Positions 23,879-34,759 of a DNA stretch of 64,000 nucleotides are shown here, piece after piece (position 1 is the first letter of the stretch; every line of letters begins with the position of its first letter). The notes beneath the pieces were generated by a model. That model did no database searches, was not told the origin of the DNA, and worked only from the letters and a program-made list of their open reading frames with translations. Origin of the DNA: Zeugodacus cucurbitae (taxonomy: Eukaryota > Arthropoda > Insecta > Diptera > Tephritidae); the NCBI RefSeq assembly GCF_028554725.1, contig NC_071670.1, positions 32,358,001 through 32,422,000 of the forward strand, written 5' to 3'. The position numbers and the translations under genes were made by a program.

Positions 23879-24375
23879 TGTTCGGATCGACAATGAAAAC
23901 ATGTTTTCATAGGAAAAATGGGTTTTCGTTTCATGCAAAGTCTGTCAAACGAAATCACAGTTTTCGATGAAAACTACTTGAAAACTTGCATTCCACTCAT
24001 TATAATCGATGCCTGCTCTAGTTTGGTCGATATAATGACATATTTTGCCATCCCCAAATTGTCAGTTAATATTTGTTTACATTTTCAAAAGAATAGCAAA
24101 AAAAAACAAAAGTACTTAAAAATAAATTCGCGTGGTGAGATGGAGGAAGCGCTACTAATTGAATTGGGCAAAATAAGGTGTGTGCTCTACGCGGGCCCTG
24201 AAAAAATAGCCATTAAAATAAGCATTAAACGTTGTTTGTTCAACACTTCTATCTTTTTTGCAAGACCAAGGTGCTGGGTAGTAAGAGTCTCTATCAATTC
24301 TCTTGCAGAAACATCGTTGCGCAAGATATTTATATGGCAAAGTCAATACCTTCATTATTAAAACTTTCTTGTCGT

Positions 24376-24387
24376 GATTCTATAAAA
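24376..24387 (+). repeat. Target-site duplication, left copy, of the RTE element
   Basis: GATTCTATAAAA here is identical to 27644-27655, immediately flanking the element at 24388-27643. The empty site would read TCGTG-GATTCTATAAAA-less-one-copy-CACGA style, an AT-rich target. Confidence 0.85.
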
Positions 24388-27300
24388 GGATGGAGTCATA
24401 TGTAGAAGTTCACGTAAGTGAGGTAAGTTTCTGACTGTCATTCACTTGAGAGTGGCCAGGAACGATTATTTTACGTGTGGCTCAAGCAGCTCACGACTTC
24501 CGGTCTTAGACCAAGTATCCTCTGGGTAGCCAACAGACATCCGTTTGGAGGCGAGCTAAAGTGAGAAGGCGAAACCCGCTTATGCGGTTGTGCGTAGGGT
24601 TTGGGACCCACCACATAAAAACACCCCCCAATGAAATGAAAGAAACAGCCTCGGATGAGAGACCCCAATTTTGATGACGACCATTGCAAACGTTTAAGGG
24701 ACTACGAATTAAGGGCATGCACTTGGAATGTCCGGACCCTTAATTGGGAAGGTGCCTCTGCCCAGCTGGTTGATGTCCTCGTAAGAGTAAAGGCTGACAT
24801 CACCACAATCCAAGAAATGCGATGGACGGGAGAAGGACGGAAAAAGGTGGGTCCTTGTGACATCTACTACAACGGCCATATAAAGGAGCGCAAATTCGGT
24901 GTGGGATTCGTGGTGGGAGAGAGACTCCGTCGTCGAGTCCTGGCATTCACTCGGTGGATGAACGTCTAGCCACAATCCGCATCAAAGCGAGGTTCTTCAA
25001 CATATCGCTGATTTGCGCCCACGCCCCAACGGAAGAGAAGGACGATGTGACTAAAGATGCTTTCTATGAGCGCCTAGAACGTACCTATGAGTGCTGCCCC
25101 GCCACGATGTCAAAATCGTGCTTGGCGATTTCAACGCTAGGGTGGGTAAAGAAGGTGTCTTTGGCACAACAGTCGGAAAATTCAGCCTCCATGACGAAAC
25201 ATCACCAAACGGTCTGAGGCTGATCGACTTCGCCGGGGCCCGAAATATGGTCGTCTGTAGTACTAGATTCCAGCATAAGAAAATCCATCAAGCTACTTGG
25301 CTGTCCCCAGATCGAATCACTCGCAACCAGATCGATCATGTTGTGATAGACGGAAGACATGTCTCCAGTGTTTTAGACGTGCGTACGCTCCGAGGACCAA
25401 ACATTGACTCGGACCATTATCTAGTAGCAGCAAAGATACGCACTCGCCTCTGTGCAGCAAAGAACGCCCGTCAACAAACACAAGGAAGGTTCGACGTCGA
25501 CAATCTGCAATCACAACCGACAGCCGAACGATTTTCTACTCGACTTGCACTCCTGCTCTCTGAGAGCACTCATCAGCATCTCGATATAAGGGAGCTGTGG
25601 AACGGCATCTCAAACTCATTGCATACAGCTGCAGCCGAAACAATTGGTCTCCGGCAACGCCAAAAAAACAGTTGGTACGATGAGAATTGTCGTACAGCAG
25701 TGGAGAGAAAACAGACTGCCTACCTCGCAACGTTGCGATCGACCACAACACGTTCGGGGTGGGATAGATATCGAGAACTGAAGAGGGAAGCGAGACGCAT
25801 TTGCAGACGTAAAAAGAAAGAGGCCGAAATGCGTGAGTATGAAAAGCTTGAAAAGCTGGCCGACATGGGTAATGCTCGAAAATTTTATGAAAAGATCAGG
25901 CGATTTACAGAAGGTTTCAAGACCGGAGCATTATCATGTAGGGACCGAGGAGGTAATCTGGTAACGGATGTCCAGAGCATACTGGGATTATGGAGGGAAC
26001 ACTTCTCCGACCTGCTCAATGGCAGTGAAGGTACAACACCAGGAGATGGCGAACCCGATCCCCCAATCGATGACGATGGAACAGATGTTCCATTACCCGA
26101 CCAGGAAGAAATTCGAATAGCAATTACCCGCTTGAAGAACAACAAAGCAGCGGGGGCCGATAGATTACCGGCAGAACTATTCAAATACGGCGGCGAAGAG
26201 CTTAAGGTGCATGCATCAGCTTCTTTGCAGACTATGGTCGGAAGAAAGCATACCTGACGATTGGAATCTCAGTGTACTCTGCCCAATACATAAAAAGGGA
26301 GACCCCACAATTTGCACCAATTACCGTGGGATAAGCCTCCTCAACATCGCGTATAAGGTTCTGTCGAGCGTATTGTGTGAAAGACTAAAGCCCACCGTCA
26401 ACAAACTGATTGGACCTTATCAGTGTGGCTTTAGACCTGGAAAATCAACAACAGACCAGATATTCACCATGCGCCAAATTTTGGAGAAGACCCGTGAAAA
26501 TAGGATCGACACACACCATCTCTTTGTCGACTTTAAAGCTGCTTTCGACAGCACGAAAAGGAGTTGCCTTTACGCCGCAATGTCTGAATTTGGTATCCCC
26601 GCAAAACTAATACGGCTGTGTAAATTGACGTTGAGCAACACCAAAAGCTCCGTCATGATTGGGAAGGACCTCTCCGAGCCGTTCGATACCAAACGAGGTT
26701 TCAGACAAGGTGACTCACTATCGTGCGACTTCTTTAACCTGATGCTGGAAAAAATTATAAGAGCTGCAGAGCTAAACCGAGAAGGTACAATCTTCTACAA
26801 GAGTGTACAGCTCCTGGCGTACGCCGATGATATTGATATCATCGGAAGCAACAACCGCGCCGTTTGTTCTGCTTTTTCCCGCATGGATAAGGAGGCGAAG
26901 CGAATGGGTCTGGAGGTGAATGAGGACAAGACGAAATATCTCCTGTCATCAAACAAACAGTCGGCGCATTCGCGTCTTGGCTCCCACGTCACTGTTGACA
27001 GTCATAACTTCGAGGTCGTAGATAATTTCGTATACCTGGGAACCAGCATCAACAACACGAACAATGTCAGCCTCGAAATCCAGCGCAGAATAACTCTTGC
27101 CAACAGGTGCTACTTTGGACTGAGTAGGCAATTGAACAGTAAAGTCCTCTCTCGACGAACCAAAATCAAGCTCTACAAGTCGCTTATCATTCCCGTCCTG
27201 CTTTACGGTGCAGAAGCTTGGACGATGTCAACATCAGATGAGACGACACTAGGAGTTTTCGAGAGGAAAATTTTGCGCAAGATTTATGGTCCCTTAAACT

Positions 27301-27643
27301 TTGGCAACGGCGAATACCGCAGACGATGGAACGATGAGCTGTATGTGTTATACGACGACATAAACATAGTCCAGCGAATAAAGAAACAGCGGCTACACTG
27401 GCTAGGTCATGTTGTTCGAATGGATGAAAGTGCTCCAGCTGTGAAAGTATTCGATGCAGTACCCGCTGGTGGAAGCCGAGGAAGAGGGAGACCTCCACTA
27501 CGATGAAAGGGCCAGGTGGAGAGGGACCTGGCTTCGCTTGGTATAACCTATTGATGCCAAACTGCCAGAAGGGGGGATACGTGGGGCGCTGTTTTGGACG
27601 CGGCTATAACCGCGTAAGCGGTGTCTACGCCAGTCAAGAAGAA
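24388..27643 (+). mobile_element. RTE-type non-LTR retrotransposon, full length but mutated
   Basis: A 3256-bp insertion bounded by exact 12-bp direct repeats (24376-24387, 27644-27655). It has an APE-like endonuclease followed by a reverse transcriptase in one coding region, no RNase H, no separate ORF1, and a short AAGAAG-type 3' tail instead of a long poly(A). This organisation and length fit the RTE clade. The exact duplications show that both ends are present. GC content and codon use differ clearly from the AT-rich surroundings. Confidence 0.9.
24655..27617 (+). pseudogene. Endonuclease-reverse transcriptase of the RTE element, frame-broken
   Basis: The endonuclease shows TWNVRTL (about 24724), IQEMRWTG (24808), LGDFNARVG (25121) and DSDHYLV (about 25409). 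The reverse transcriptase shows GFRPGKSTTDQIF (26429), FVDFKAAFD (26524), GFRQGDSLS (26698) and YADDIDIIG (26820), the catalytic YADD box. The reading frame shifts at 24950-24952 and at 25097-25100 (each consistent with loss of one C from a C run or CC pair) and near 26202 (net loss of two bases). Two in-frame TGA codons (27504-27506, 27552-27554) lie where the related fragment or the frame suggests tryptophan, before a natural-looking TAA at 27615-27617. It is therefore not translatable as it stands. The number of lesions is small, so the insertion is fairly young. Confidence 0.9.
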
Positions 27644-27655
27644 GATTCTATAAAA
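27644..27655 (+). repeat. Target-site duplication, right copy, of the RTE element
   Basis: GATTCTATAAAA, identical to 24376-24387. Confidence 0.85.
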
Positions 27656-27860
27656 CACGATCATTAATAATAATTATATATATACAAGTTTGGTTCCACA
27701 ATCCACAAAATTGTAAGTCGGTTGATATTTCCACCCAGTAACGAATCGTAATATCTCTATATGTGGGTGTACTATCTATACCTATTGTTTGAAAAAAGAG
27801 CTTTCTAATAGTACTGTCATGAATTTGTTTTAACAATCTTAGCAATTCTAAACCAAAACA

Positions 27861-28325
27861 GTGAGACCTACAGCATTATCAAAAAATAATAGGAGTGGAG
27901 TGGTGAATTTCACGGATAAAGTAGAAAAAAGAGTATAAATATAAGCTAATTGTTGTCAGCTTTTTTGGATCTTAGGAATAATGAAAACAAAATAAACAAA
28001 GAATAGAAACTTCATGTATTGTGAATTCTTAAATCAAAATTAATGAAGGATGACAAAAACAGATTTCTCAAAATAATAGGAGTGCCCAAGATAATTCATA
28101 CAAAACTTAACAATGGACATATTCAAATATTTACATACTTTTGAAAAAAGAACAATTTAATATTTTATTTGTTCTATAAAATTGTGCGGCGTTGAATCCA
28201 TCAATTTCGAGTATCTTTGCTGGGAACCTCAAAGTTCCTTCACATTTGTAGTAGTCTTATTATCACAAAGTTTCAATCGGATTGATATCGGAAGTCTGGG
28301 CGGGCCATTCTAGCACTCTTATGAA
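27861..28325 (-). mobile_element. Degenerate Tc1-like transposon fragment
   Basis: The left end begins CAGTGAGACCTACAGCATTA and has AATAATAGGAGTGG, a form typical of Tc1-like termini; a second AATAATAGGAGTGC occurs at 28073. On the minus strand 28319-28280 reads VLEWPAQTSDINPIETL, the conserved W-PAQ-PD-NPIE motif that contains a catalytic aspartate. The rest is decayed and cut off by the Rep-A fragment that follows. Confidence 0.75.
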
Positions 28326-29052
28326 CCGAACATTTTATCGCACGTTATTTATTTATTGTTATTAAAATTCCACATAGTTCGACCCATATATTCCGTATAA
28401 AGCCCACTAGAATAACGAGAATCACTATACATAGTATATGATATATATGTACATAAGTATATATATATAATTCCTAGACCGTTTTTACTACTTTACATAA
28501 TTTCGCTAAGATATTTCACATATTAACCTACATATACGGTATCGGTATAAGTCCACCGTAAGTAGGAAAAAAAAACCCGATTTGGCCAATTGTGGCATAG
28601 CAGAATACTATTAGAAGGAACTCCTCTCCTTTGAATTACTTTAGCATATCTAAAAAATTAAGGATATTTTTGGTAAAAAAATATATCACAAGCACTGATG
28701 CCTATGAAATGTTATAGTCCGATTTCGTTGATGAGTTGATGAGTATAATCCGATTTCCTCCATTTGTAGACAGTATAAGGAATGGGCGAAAGGAAATGAC
28801 TCTAGAGTCTTTGGTTAATATAGCTTCCGTAGTTTACGAGATATGCACAAAGAAGTACGGGGCGGGCTACATTACCAAGTTTTAGTTTTATAACAGACCG
28901 AGAGACATTTTAATTCTAGTCGCCATTCTGATCAATTTGGTATGTATGACCCTATATCTAACTCGTTTAGTTTTGGGTGTTACAAACAACCGTTATGTGA
29001 ACAAAACTATTATATTATTTTGCAACACGTTGCGAGATTACAAAAAATAATG
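28325..29052 (+). mobile_element. Rep-A dispersed repeat, decayed copy
   Basis: It begins at AACCGAACATTTTATCGC without the AAGTAAGG end, contains TTCGACCCATATATTCCG, GAATAACGAGAATCACTA and TTTACGAGATATGCACAAAG, and ends with AACCGTTATGTGAACAAAAC and CAACACGTTGCGAGATTAC. The GACGGAC tract has been lost. Confidence 0.75.
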
Positions 29053-29183
29053 CAATATAACAAGTGGAATAACGCCACTTTCTTATCAGACTATTTATTG
29101 TTCTACGAATTCGAACGCAGCTTAATTGTTGTGTTTATCGTTTGAGGTATGCCGCTATCAAGCTCTTTCACGAGGTTCAACTC

Positions 29184-29345
29184 CTGTTGCGGCAATTCTT
29201 AGTTTATAAGAGAGGAGGCGACGATGAGAGGAGAATCGCGCCGAGTCTTCTGTGTTCGGCAACACGCGTTGTGTTCTTATTCGTAACAGTGTTGCATTTG
29301 TGCACATTTTAAAATTAATGTATACAATATATTTGAAAATTTGAA
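29184..29345 (-). repeat. Left arm of an inverted duplication (partner 32359-32520)
   Basis: The reverse complement of this segment matches 32359-32520 almost base for base, including TGTGCACAAATGCAACACTG, TTACGAATAAGAACACAA, GACTCGGCGCGATTCTCCTC and an ATAAA-C-AA-AATTGCC end. A third, diverged direct-repeat version follows at 29350-29460 (GAGCTCTTTCACACGAGTCA). The arms may derive from a long terminal repeat. Confidence 0.8.
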
Positions 29346-29526
29346 TTACATGAATGAGCTCTTTCACACGAGTCAACTCACGTTGCAAATTCTCGGCCGA
29401 TTCTCTTTTGCTGTTGCCGATTGCATTGACACGAGGAATTTGTGTTCGACAACTCTGTTCTTGTCTTTCTCTCATTCTCTTTCATATCTTTTTCTCAACT
29501 TTGTGTACGCATCGTTTCCAAACAAA

Positions 29527-29981
29527 AAAAGTAAGGAAATGCTAAGTTCGGGTGCAACCGAACATTTTATACTCTCGCAATTTATTGAAGAAATTTAACC
29601 AATACATATGCGGAATAAAGCTCACCGTATTTTTGAAAAACCTATAATTAGGTATATGAAAGCTAGGAGAAGATACTTTTGAAAAACCTACAATGAGGTA
29701 TATGGAAATGTTATGACCCGATTTTAATAATTTTTGGAACAGAGACACACTATTAGAAGAAAACAATTTCCTCTGAATTAAATTGAGATATCTGAGAGAT
29801 TTACCCATATTTTCGGTTAAAATTTATCCTTAGGCGCTGAGTTCAACATGTTCGGGCCTTGAAAAGTTATGGTCCGTTTTCGACAATTTTTTCACAAGTG
29901 AAGCCAGAGATGATATGCACTAATTGCGTAAAGTTTTATTCCGTTACCTTCATTGGTTCCTTATGTTTACATTATAAAGTG
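29527..29981 (+). mobile_element. Rep-A left-end fragment
   Basis: AAGTAAGGAAATGCTAAG, the hairpin TTCGGGTGCAACCGAA and TATACTCTCGCAA are present. The copy stops after GGTTCCTTATGTTTACATTA, where the next full copy begins, so two Rep-A elements lie head to tail. Confidence 0.85.
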
Positions 29982-31424
29982 AAACAAGTAAGGAAGGGCT
30001 AAGTTCGGGTGTAACCGAACATTTTATACTCTCGCAATTTATTGATGTAATTTTATAAAGACAACACAATTCGACCCATATATTCGGCATAAAGTTCAAT
30101 AGAATAACGAAAATCATCATAAATAGTATATGGGGACTGAGGTAATTCCTAAACCGATTTCACTCGTTTTCACCACCAAGATACAACGTATCGAAGACTA
30201 TACGCTCACTTAATTTAATATTACTTATAATTAGGTATATGGGATCTGGGGGAAGTTATGACCCAATTTTTACCATTTCAGGTACAGAGAGAAACTGTTA
30301 TAAGAAAAAAATTCAGAGGGAATGAATTACATTAAAATACCTGAGGGATTTACCTATATTTTCGGTGAAAAATTAACCTTAGGCACTGAGTTCTTCATGT
30401 TTGATATCAGGGGCCTTGAAAAGTCATGGTTCGATTTTGACAATTTTTCCACAAGTGATGTCACAGCTCAAATACAGTATTTGTGTAAAGTTTTATTCCG
30501 CTAGCTTCATTGGTTCCTTATGAATACATTATAAAGTGAACGAATCAGATGGAATTCAAAATTGGGTTATATGGGAAGTAGACGTAGTTGTGAACCGATT
30601 TCGCCCATATTCCACCCGTGTCATCAGGGTGTCAAGAAAGTGTTATGTACCGAATTTCATTGAAATCGGTCGAATAGTTCTTGAGATATGGTTTTTGACC
30701 CATAAGTGGGCGACGCCACGCCCATTTTCCATTTTGTAAAAAAATCTCAGTGCAGCTTTCTTCTGCCTTTTCTTATGTAAAATTTGGTGTTTCTGACGTT
30801 TCTCGTTAGGGAGTTAACCCGCTTTTAGTAATTTTCAACCTAACCTTTGTATGGGAGGTGGGCGTGGTTATTATCCGATTTCTTTCATTTTTGGACTGTA
30901 TAAGGAAATGGCTAAAAGAAACGACTGCAGTTTGGCTTCTATAGCTTTATTGGTTTGCGAGTTATATACAAAAAACCTATTTGGGGGCGGGGTCACGCCC
31001 ACTTTTCCAAAAAAATTACATCCAAATGTGCCCCTCCCTAATGGGATCCTATGTTCCAAATTTCATTTTCATAACTTTATTTATGGCTTAGTCATGACAC
31101 TGTATAGGTTTTCGGTTTCCTCCATTTTGTGGGCGTGGCAGTGGACCGATTTTGCCCATTTTCGAAAGCAACCTTCTCAGGGTGCCAAGGAACATGTGTT
31201 CCAAGTTTCATTAAGATATCTTAATTTTTACTCAATTTATCGCTTGCACGGACAGACGGACAGACGGACGGACAGACATCCGGATTTCAAATCTACTCGT
31301 CATCCTGATCATTTATGTATATATAACCCCATATCTAACTCTTATATTTCTTGGTGACACAAACAACCGTTATGTGAACAAAACTATGATACTCTGTGCA
31401 ATAGGTTGCGAGAGTATAAAAATA
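29982..31424 (+). mobile_element. Rep-A dispersed repeat, full-length copy
   Basis: It starts AACAAGTAAGGAAGGGCTAA and ends GGTTGCGAGAGTATAAAAAT. All blocks are present, with a GACAGACGGACGGACAGACA tract near 31258-31279. This is the best reference copy in the window (about 1.44 kb). Confidence 0.88.
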
Positions 31425-32249
31425 AGATGGATTTCAATATTGAGTTATAAGCAAAGTGGTTGTGAACCGATTTCGCTCATTTTTTGTCCGTGTTATCAGG
31501 GTGTCAAGAAAATATTAAATACCGAATTTCATTCGAATCGGTCGAGTAGTTCCTGAGATATGGTTTTTGACCCATAAGTGGGCGATGCCACGCCCATTTT
31601 CCATTTTGTAAAAAAATCTGAGTACAGCTCCCTTCTGCTATTTCTTCTGCAAAATTTAGTGTTTCTGACGTTTTTCATTAGTTAGTTAACCCACTTTTAG
31701 TAATTTTCAACCTAACCTTTGTATGGGAGGTGGGCGTGGTTATTATCCGATTTCAACTATTTTCATGGCGTGTGGTGGTGTATGTAAGAGAACCGACTGC
31801 AGAAAGTTTGGTTTATATAGCTTTATCAGTTTGCGATTTAAATACAAATAACCGATTTATGGGCGGGGCCACGAACACTTCCAAATTTTACTTTTATATC
31901 TTCAGTTATGACACTTTATGTGTTTTTTGTTTCGCCATTTTGTGGGCGTGGCAATGGTCCGATTCTGCCCATTTTCGAACTTGATCTTCGTATGGTGCCA
32001 AGGAATACGTGTGCCAAGTTTCGTCAAGATATCTTAATTTTTACTCAAGTTACAGCTTGCACAGACGAACAGACGGACAGACGGACGGACGGACAGACAT
32101 CCGGATTTCAAATCTACTCGTCACCCTGATCACATTGGTATATATGACTCTATATCTAACTTTTTTAGTTTTAGGTGTTACAAACAACCGTTATGTGAAC
32201 AAAACTATAATACTCTCTTTAGCAACTTTTGTTGCGAGAGTATAAAAAT
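31425..32249 (+). mobile_element. Rep-A right-half copy joined to the previous one
   Basis: It begins at AGATGGATTTCAATATTGAG, the middle of the consensus, and runs to TTGTTGCGAGAGTATAAAAA. It has the longest tract here, GACAGACGGACAGACGGACG and following units (about 32071-32100). Confidence 0.85.
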
Positions 32250-32358
32250 ATATTTCCTCGACTCATTTTTATCGTTATTCTCCATTTGCTAACATATTTT
32301 AATTATATTATGCATATTTCTATATGTATTTGCAAATCACATTCCAAAAATAGATTAT

Positions 32359-32520
32359 AAAATTCAAATTTTCAAATATATTGCATACATTATTTTTAAA
32401 ATGTGCACAAATGCAACACTGTTACGAATAAGAACACAAAGCGTGTTGCTGAACACAGAAGACTCGGCGCGATTCTCCTCACATTGTCGCCCCCTCTCCT
32501 ATAAAACAAATAATTGCCTT
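32359..32520 (+). repeat. Right arm of an inverted duplication, replacing a peptide-gene promoter
   Basis: Inverted partner of 29184-29345. It ends four bases before the ATG of the 32524 gene. It carries TATAAAA at 32500-32506, only about 24 bases upstream of that ATG. The upstream region shared by the paralogues at 21401 and 37733 is absent. Confidence 0.8.
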
Positions 32521-32523
32521 AAA

Positions 32524-32748
32524 ATGAAGTGTGTAATTTCGTTGCTCTTCATCGTCTTCCTTTCGATCATTGCTTGCAGTGCTTTTTCCGCATCCGACAT
32601 CGTGATGATGGCTGCACCCAATCAAATTCCTTCATGGAGACAATCTCGAGGTGGACCACACAGAAAAAATGGCAAAGAAATGCTGTGCTTTCTTCTAGGA
32701 CAACGGTCGCCAATAATTCAAGGCCTGGACAATATGTGTCATATGTGA
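32524..32748 (+). CDS. Short secreted basic peptide (family B, copy 2, altered C-terminus)
   Basis: The frame has 74 residues. The signal peptide VISLLFIVFLSIIACSA and the core SDIVMMAAPNQIPSWRQ, RGGPHRKNGKEMLC match copies at 21401 and 37733. After LLGQRS the DNA lacks about 25 bases present in copy 37733, so the conserved TKSIKCGRK end is gone. Translation runs into what is 3' untranslated sequence in the other copies, giving PIIQGLDNMCHM, which restores a second cysteine by chance or selection. An in-frame upstream ATG at 32401 exists, but family alignment favours 32524. The foreign upstream arm makes normal expression doubtful, so it may be a decaying copy. Confidence 0.55.
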   Translation: MKCVISLLFIVFLSIIACSAFSASDIVMMAAPNQIPSWRQSRGGPHRKNGKEMLCFLLGQRSPIIQGLDNMCHM

Positions 32749-32904
32749 AATTGTGGAAATACGATTTATTTCATCATAAGAAGAAATTTTTACCCTAAGT
32801 TTCAGTGAATTATGTTTAAGAAATTTATTTGCTAATTTGAGTGACAAACTACATCTGTGGAATTAATATATAAAACATGCATAAAATATCTTATATGTAT
32901 CCTT

Positions 32905-33095
32905 GTATTTAATGTTGTGAAATTTAAGGAAAATTGTAAAAAAAATAGTTGATTCAAGAACTGTCATCAAAATAGTCAAGTGTATCCGCAATTTACACAT
33001 AATATGGTTCATACTCTTGTTTATTATAGTTCGTAATAAATAAACATACAAATGAATGCGTACTTAAAGTTATTTATGGTGTTATGAAATCACCA
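32905..33095 (+). repeat. Duplicated flanking segment (copy 3 of 3)
   Basis: GTTGATTCAAGAACTGTC, CATACAAATGAATGCGTACT and TTATTTATGGTGTTATGAAA match parts of 12590-12765 and 22455-22480. It again lies downstream of a family B gene. Confidence 0.55.
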
Positions 33096-33333
33096 ATTTT
33101 ATATGGTACCCCATGTGTTGAAACACAATATTTTCCACTCGTTTGATTGATACATACATGCTACACCAATCTTCCGAAGTTTTAATAATATAATTTGTGG
33201 GGTACGACTGTCGTTTACTTCAAAGTAGGTGCCAGTCTCGGTGTTTTAAGTTCCCAAGAGAATTATCACAATAAACAAATGGCATTTTTCATTAGAATTT
33301 TGGTAGCCGTATCACCTCAGCATTCCTATATTG

Positions 33334-33936
33334 CAGTGCAATCCTGAAAACTCGAACTCGAAAGTTCGGAACATTGAACATTTTTTCTGCTCCAATGGTT
33401 GCTTTGAAACTCGAACAAAAATGTTATATTTTTATACGCGAAAACTTATCCTACATACATATTCATAATGTTGTTATTCACATATTAGCAGCTCAACGGC
33501 CCATCCGTGCACTGCAGTCGTTAGGTGGTATTTTACTTTTGAATTCGCTATACTGGCGGATGTTTACATTGCTTTTGATTGTTATTCAAGTGTGTTTTAT
33601 CGAGTAATGGGACGAAAATTAAATGTTTTAAGATTAGCAAAAAAGGCTTAAATAATAATTGCCGTCAATAATGGTGAAGGTGAAGTTTGTGGAATTGTAA
33701 AAATAGAAAAACAATAAATTGGATCCTCTCAAAAAACTTTTTTTCATTTTGACAACGCACCTTCACATCCAAACGAAGATGAAGATGACTCAATTACATC
33801 GATGTTTTTGCCCAATGCCACTCCTTTGATTCAACCAATGGATCAAAACGCAATAAGAATAACAAAGTTATATTATGGAAATTCTCTGTTGGCAGCCATT
33901 TTCTCCGATGAATGCGATTTGGTCGAATCAATGCAA
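33334..33936 (+). mobile_element. Pogo/Tigger-like transposon remnant
   Basis: It begins CAGTGCAATCCTGAAAACTC, a pogo-like terminus related to the MITEs at 18487 and 20817. From 33748 a frame gives HFDNAPSHPNEDED and FLPNATPLIQPMDQNAIR, which are DDE_1 (pogo/Tigger/jerky) signatures: the DNAPSH aspartate and the QPMDQ motif. The 3' part is cut off by Rep-A at 33937. The middle is degenerate. Confidence 0.75.
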
Positions 33937-34759
33937 AACAAGTAAGGAAGTGCTCAGTTCGGGTGTAACCGAACATTTTATACTCTCGCAATTTATTTAT
34001 TTAATTTTATTAATATAATACAATTTGACCCACATATTCGTCATATATATGGTATAAAGTCCATTGAAGTTAGGTGAATTTATGACCCGTATTTTAGGCA
34101 CGGAGACATATTATTAAATGAAAGATATTCCCTCCGAATGTCTTCAAAATATCTAAGAGACTTACCTATATTTTCGGTAAAAAAAAGAATTAGAAGCCCT
34201 GAGGTCCTCATGTTCGGTACATGGGGCCTTGAAAATTTATGGTCCGATTTCGACGATTTCGAAGGGCGATGCCACATTATAAATGTAGTATTTGTGCATA
34301 GTTCTGTTCCGATATCTTTACTAGTGCTTACTTTATATATTGTAAAGTTAACGGTTCAGATCGACTTCAAATTTCTGGTATATTGGAAGCCTATTTTCAC
34401 AACATATATGTAATTGGGATGCAAGGGAAATATTACAAACCGAATTTCATTGAAATTGGTCGATTAGTTTCGGAGATATGGTTTTTAACCCATAAGTGGG
34501 CGGAACGACGCCCATTTAAAATTTTGTATACCATTTTGAGTGCAGCTCTTCTGTACCTTCTTTATAATGAAATTTAAGGTTTCTATTGGTTTTCCTTACT
34601 GAATTAAAGCAATTTTAGTAGGTTTTAGCGTAATCTTTGTATGCGAGGTGGGCGTGGTTATAATTCGATTTCCTCCATTTTTGGACTAAATAGGGAAATG
34701 CCTGAAAAAAAACGAATCCTTAAAATTTCGTTTACGTAGCTTTAGTAGTTTGTGAGATA
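33937..34759 (+). mobile_element. Rep-A dispersed repeat, left half
   Basis: Starts AACAAGTAAGGAAGTGCTCA, then hairpin TTCGGGTGTAACCGAA and TATACTCTCGCAA. It stays collinear with the consensus until GTTTGTGAGATATG, where the Helitron begins. Confidence 0.85.

Noticed and set aside
23918..24361. 147-residue plus frame just before the RTE element
   Set aside because: No signal peptide, domain or homologue recognised; could be part of an older element but there is no support.
32401..32523. N-terminal extension of the 32524 peptide
   Set aside because: It comes from the inverted-duplication arm, is absent from paralogues, and would bury the signal peptide.
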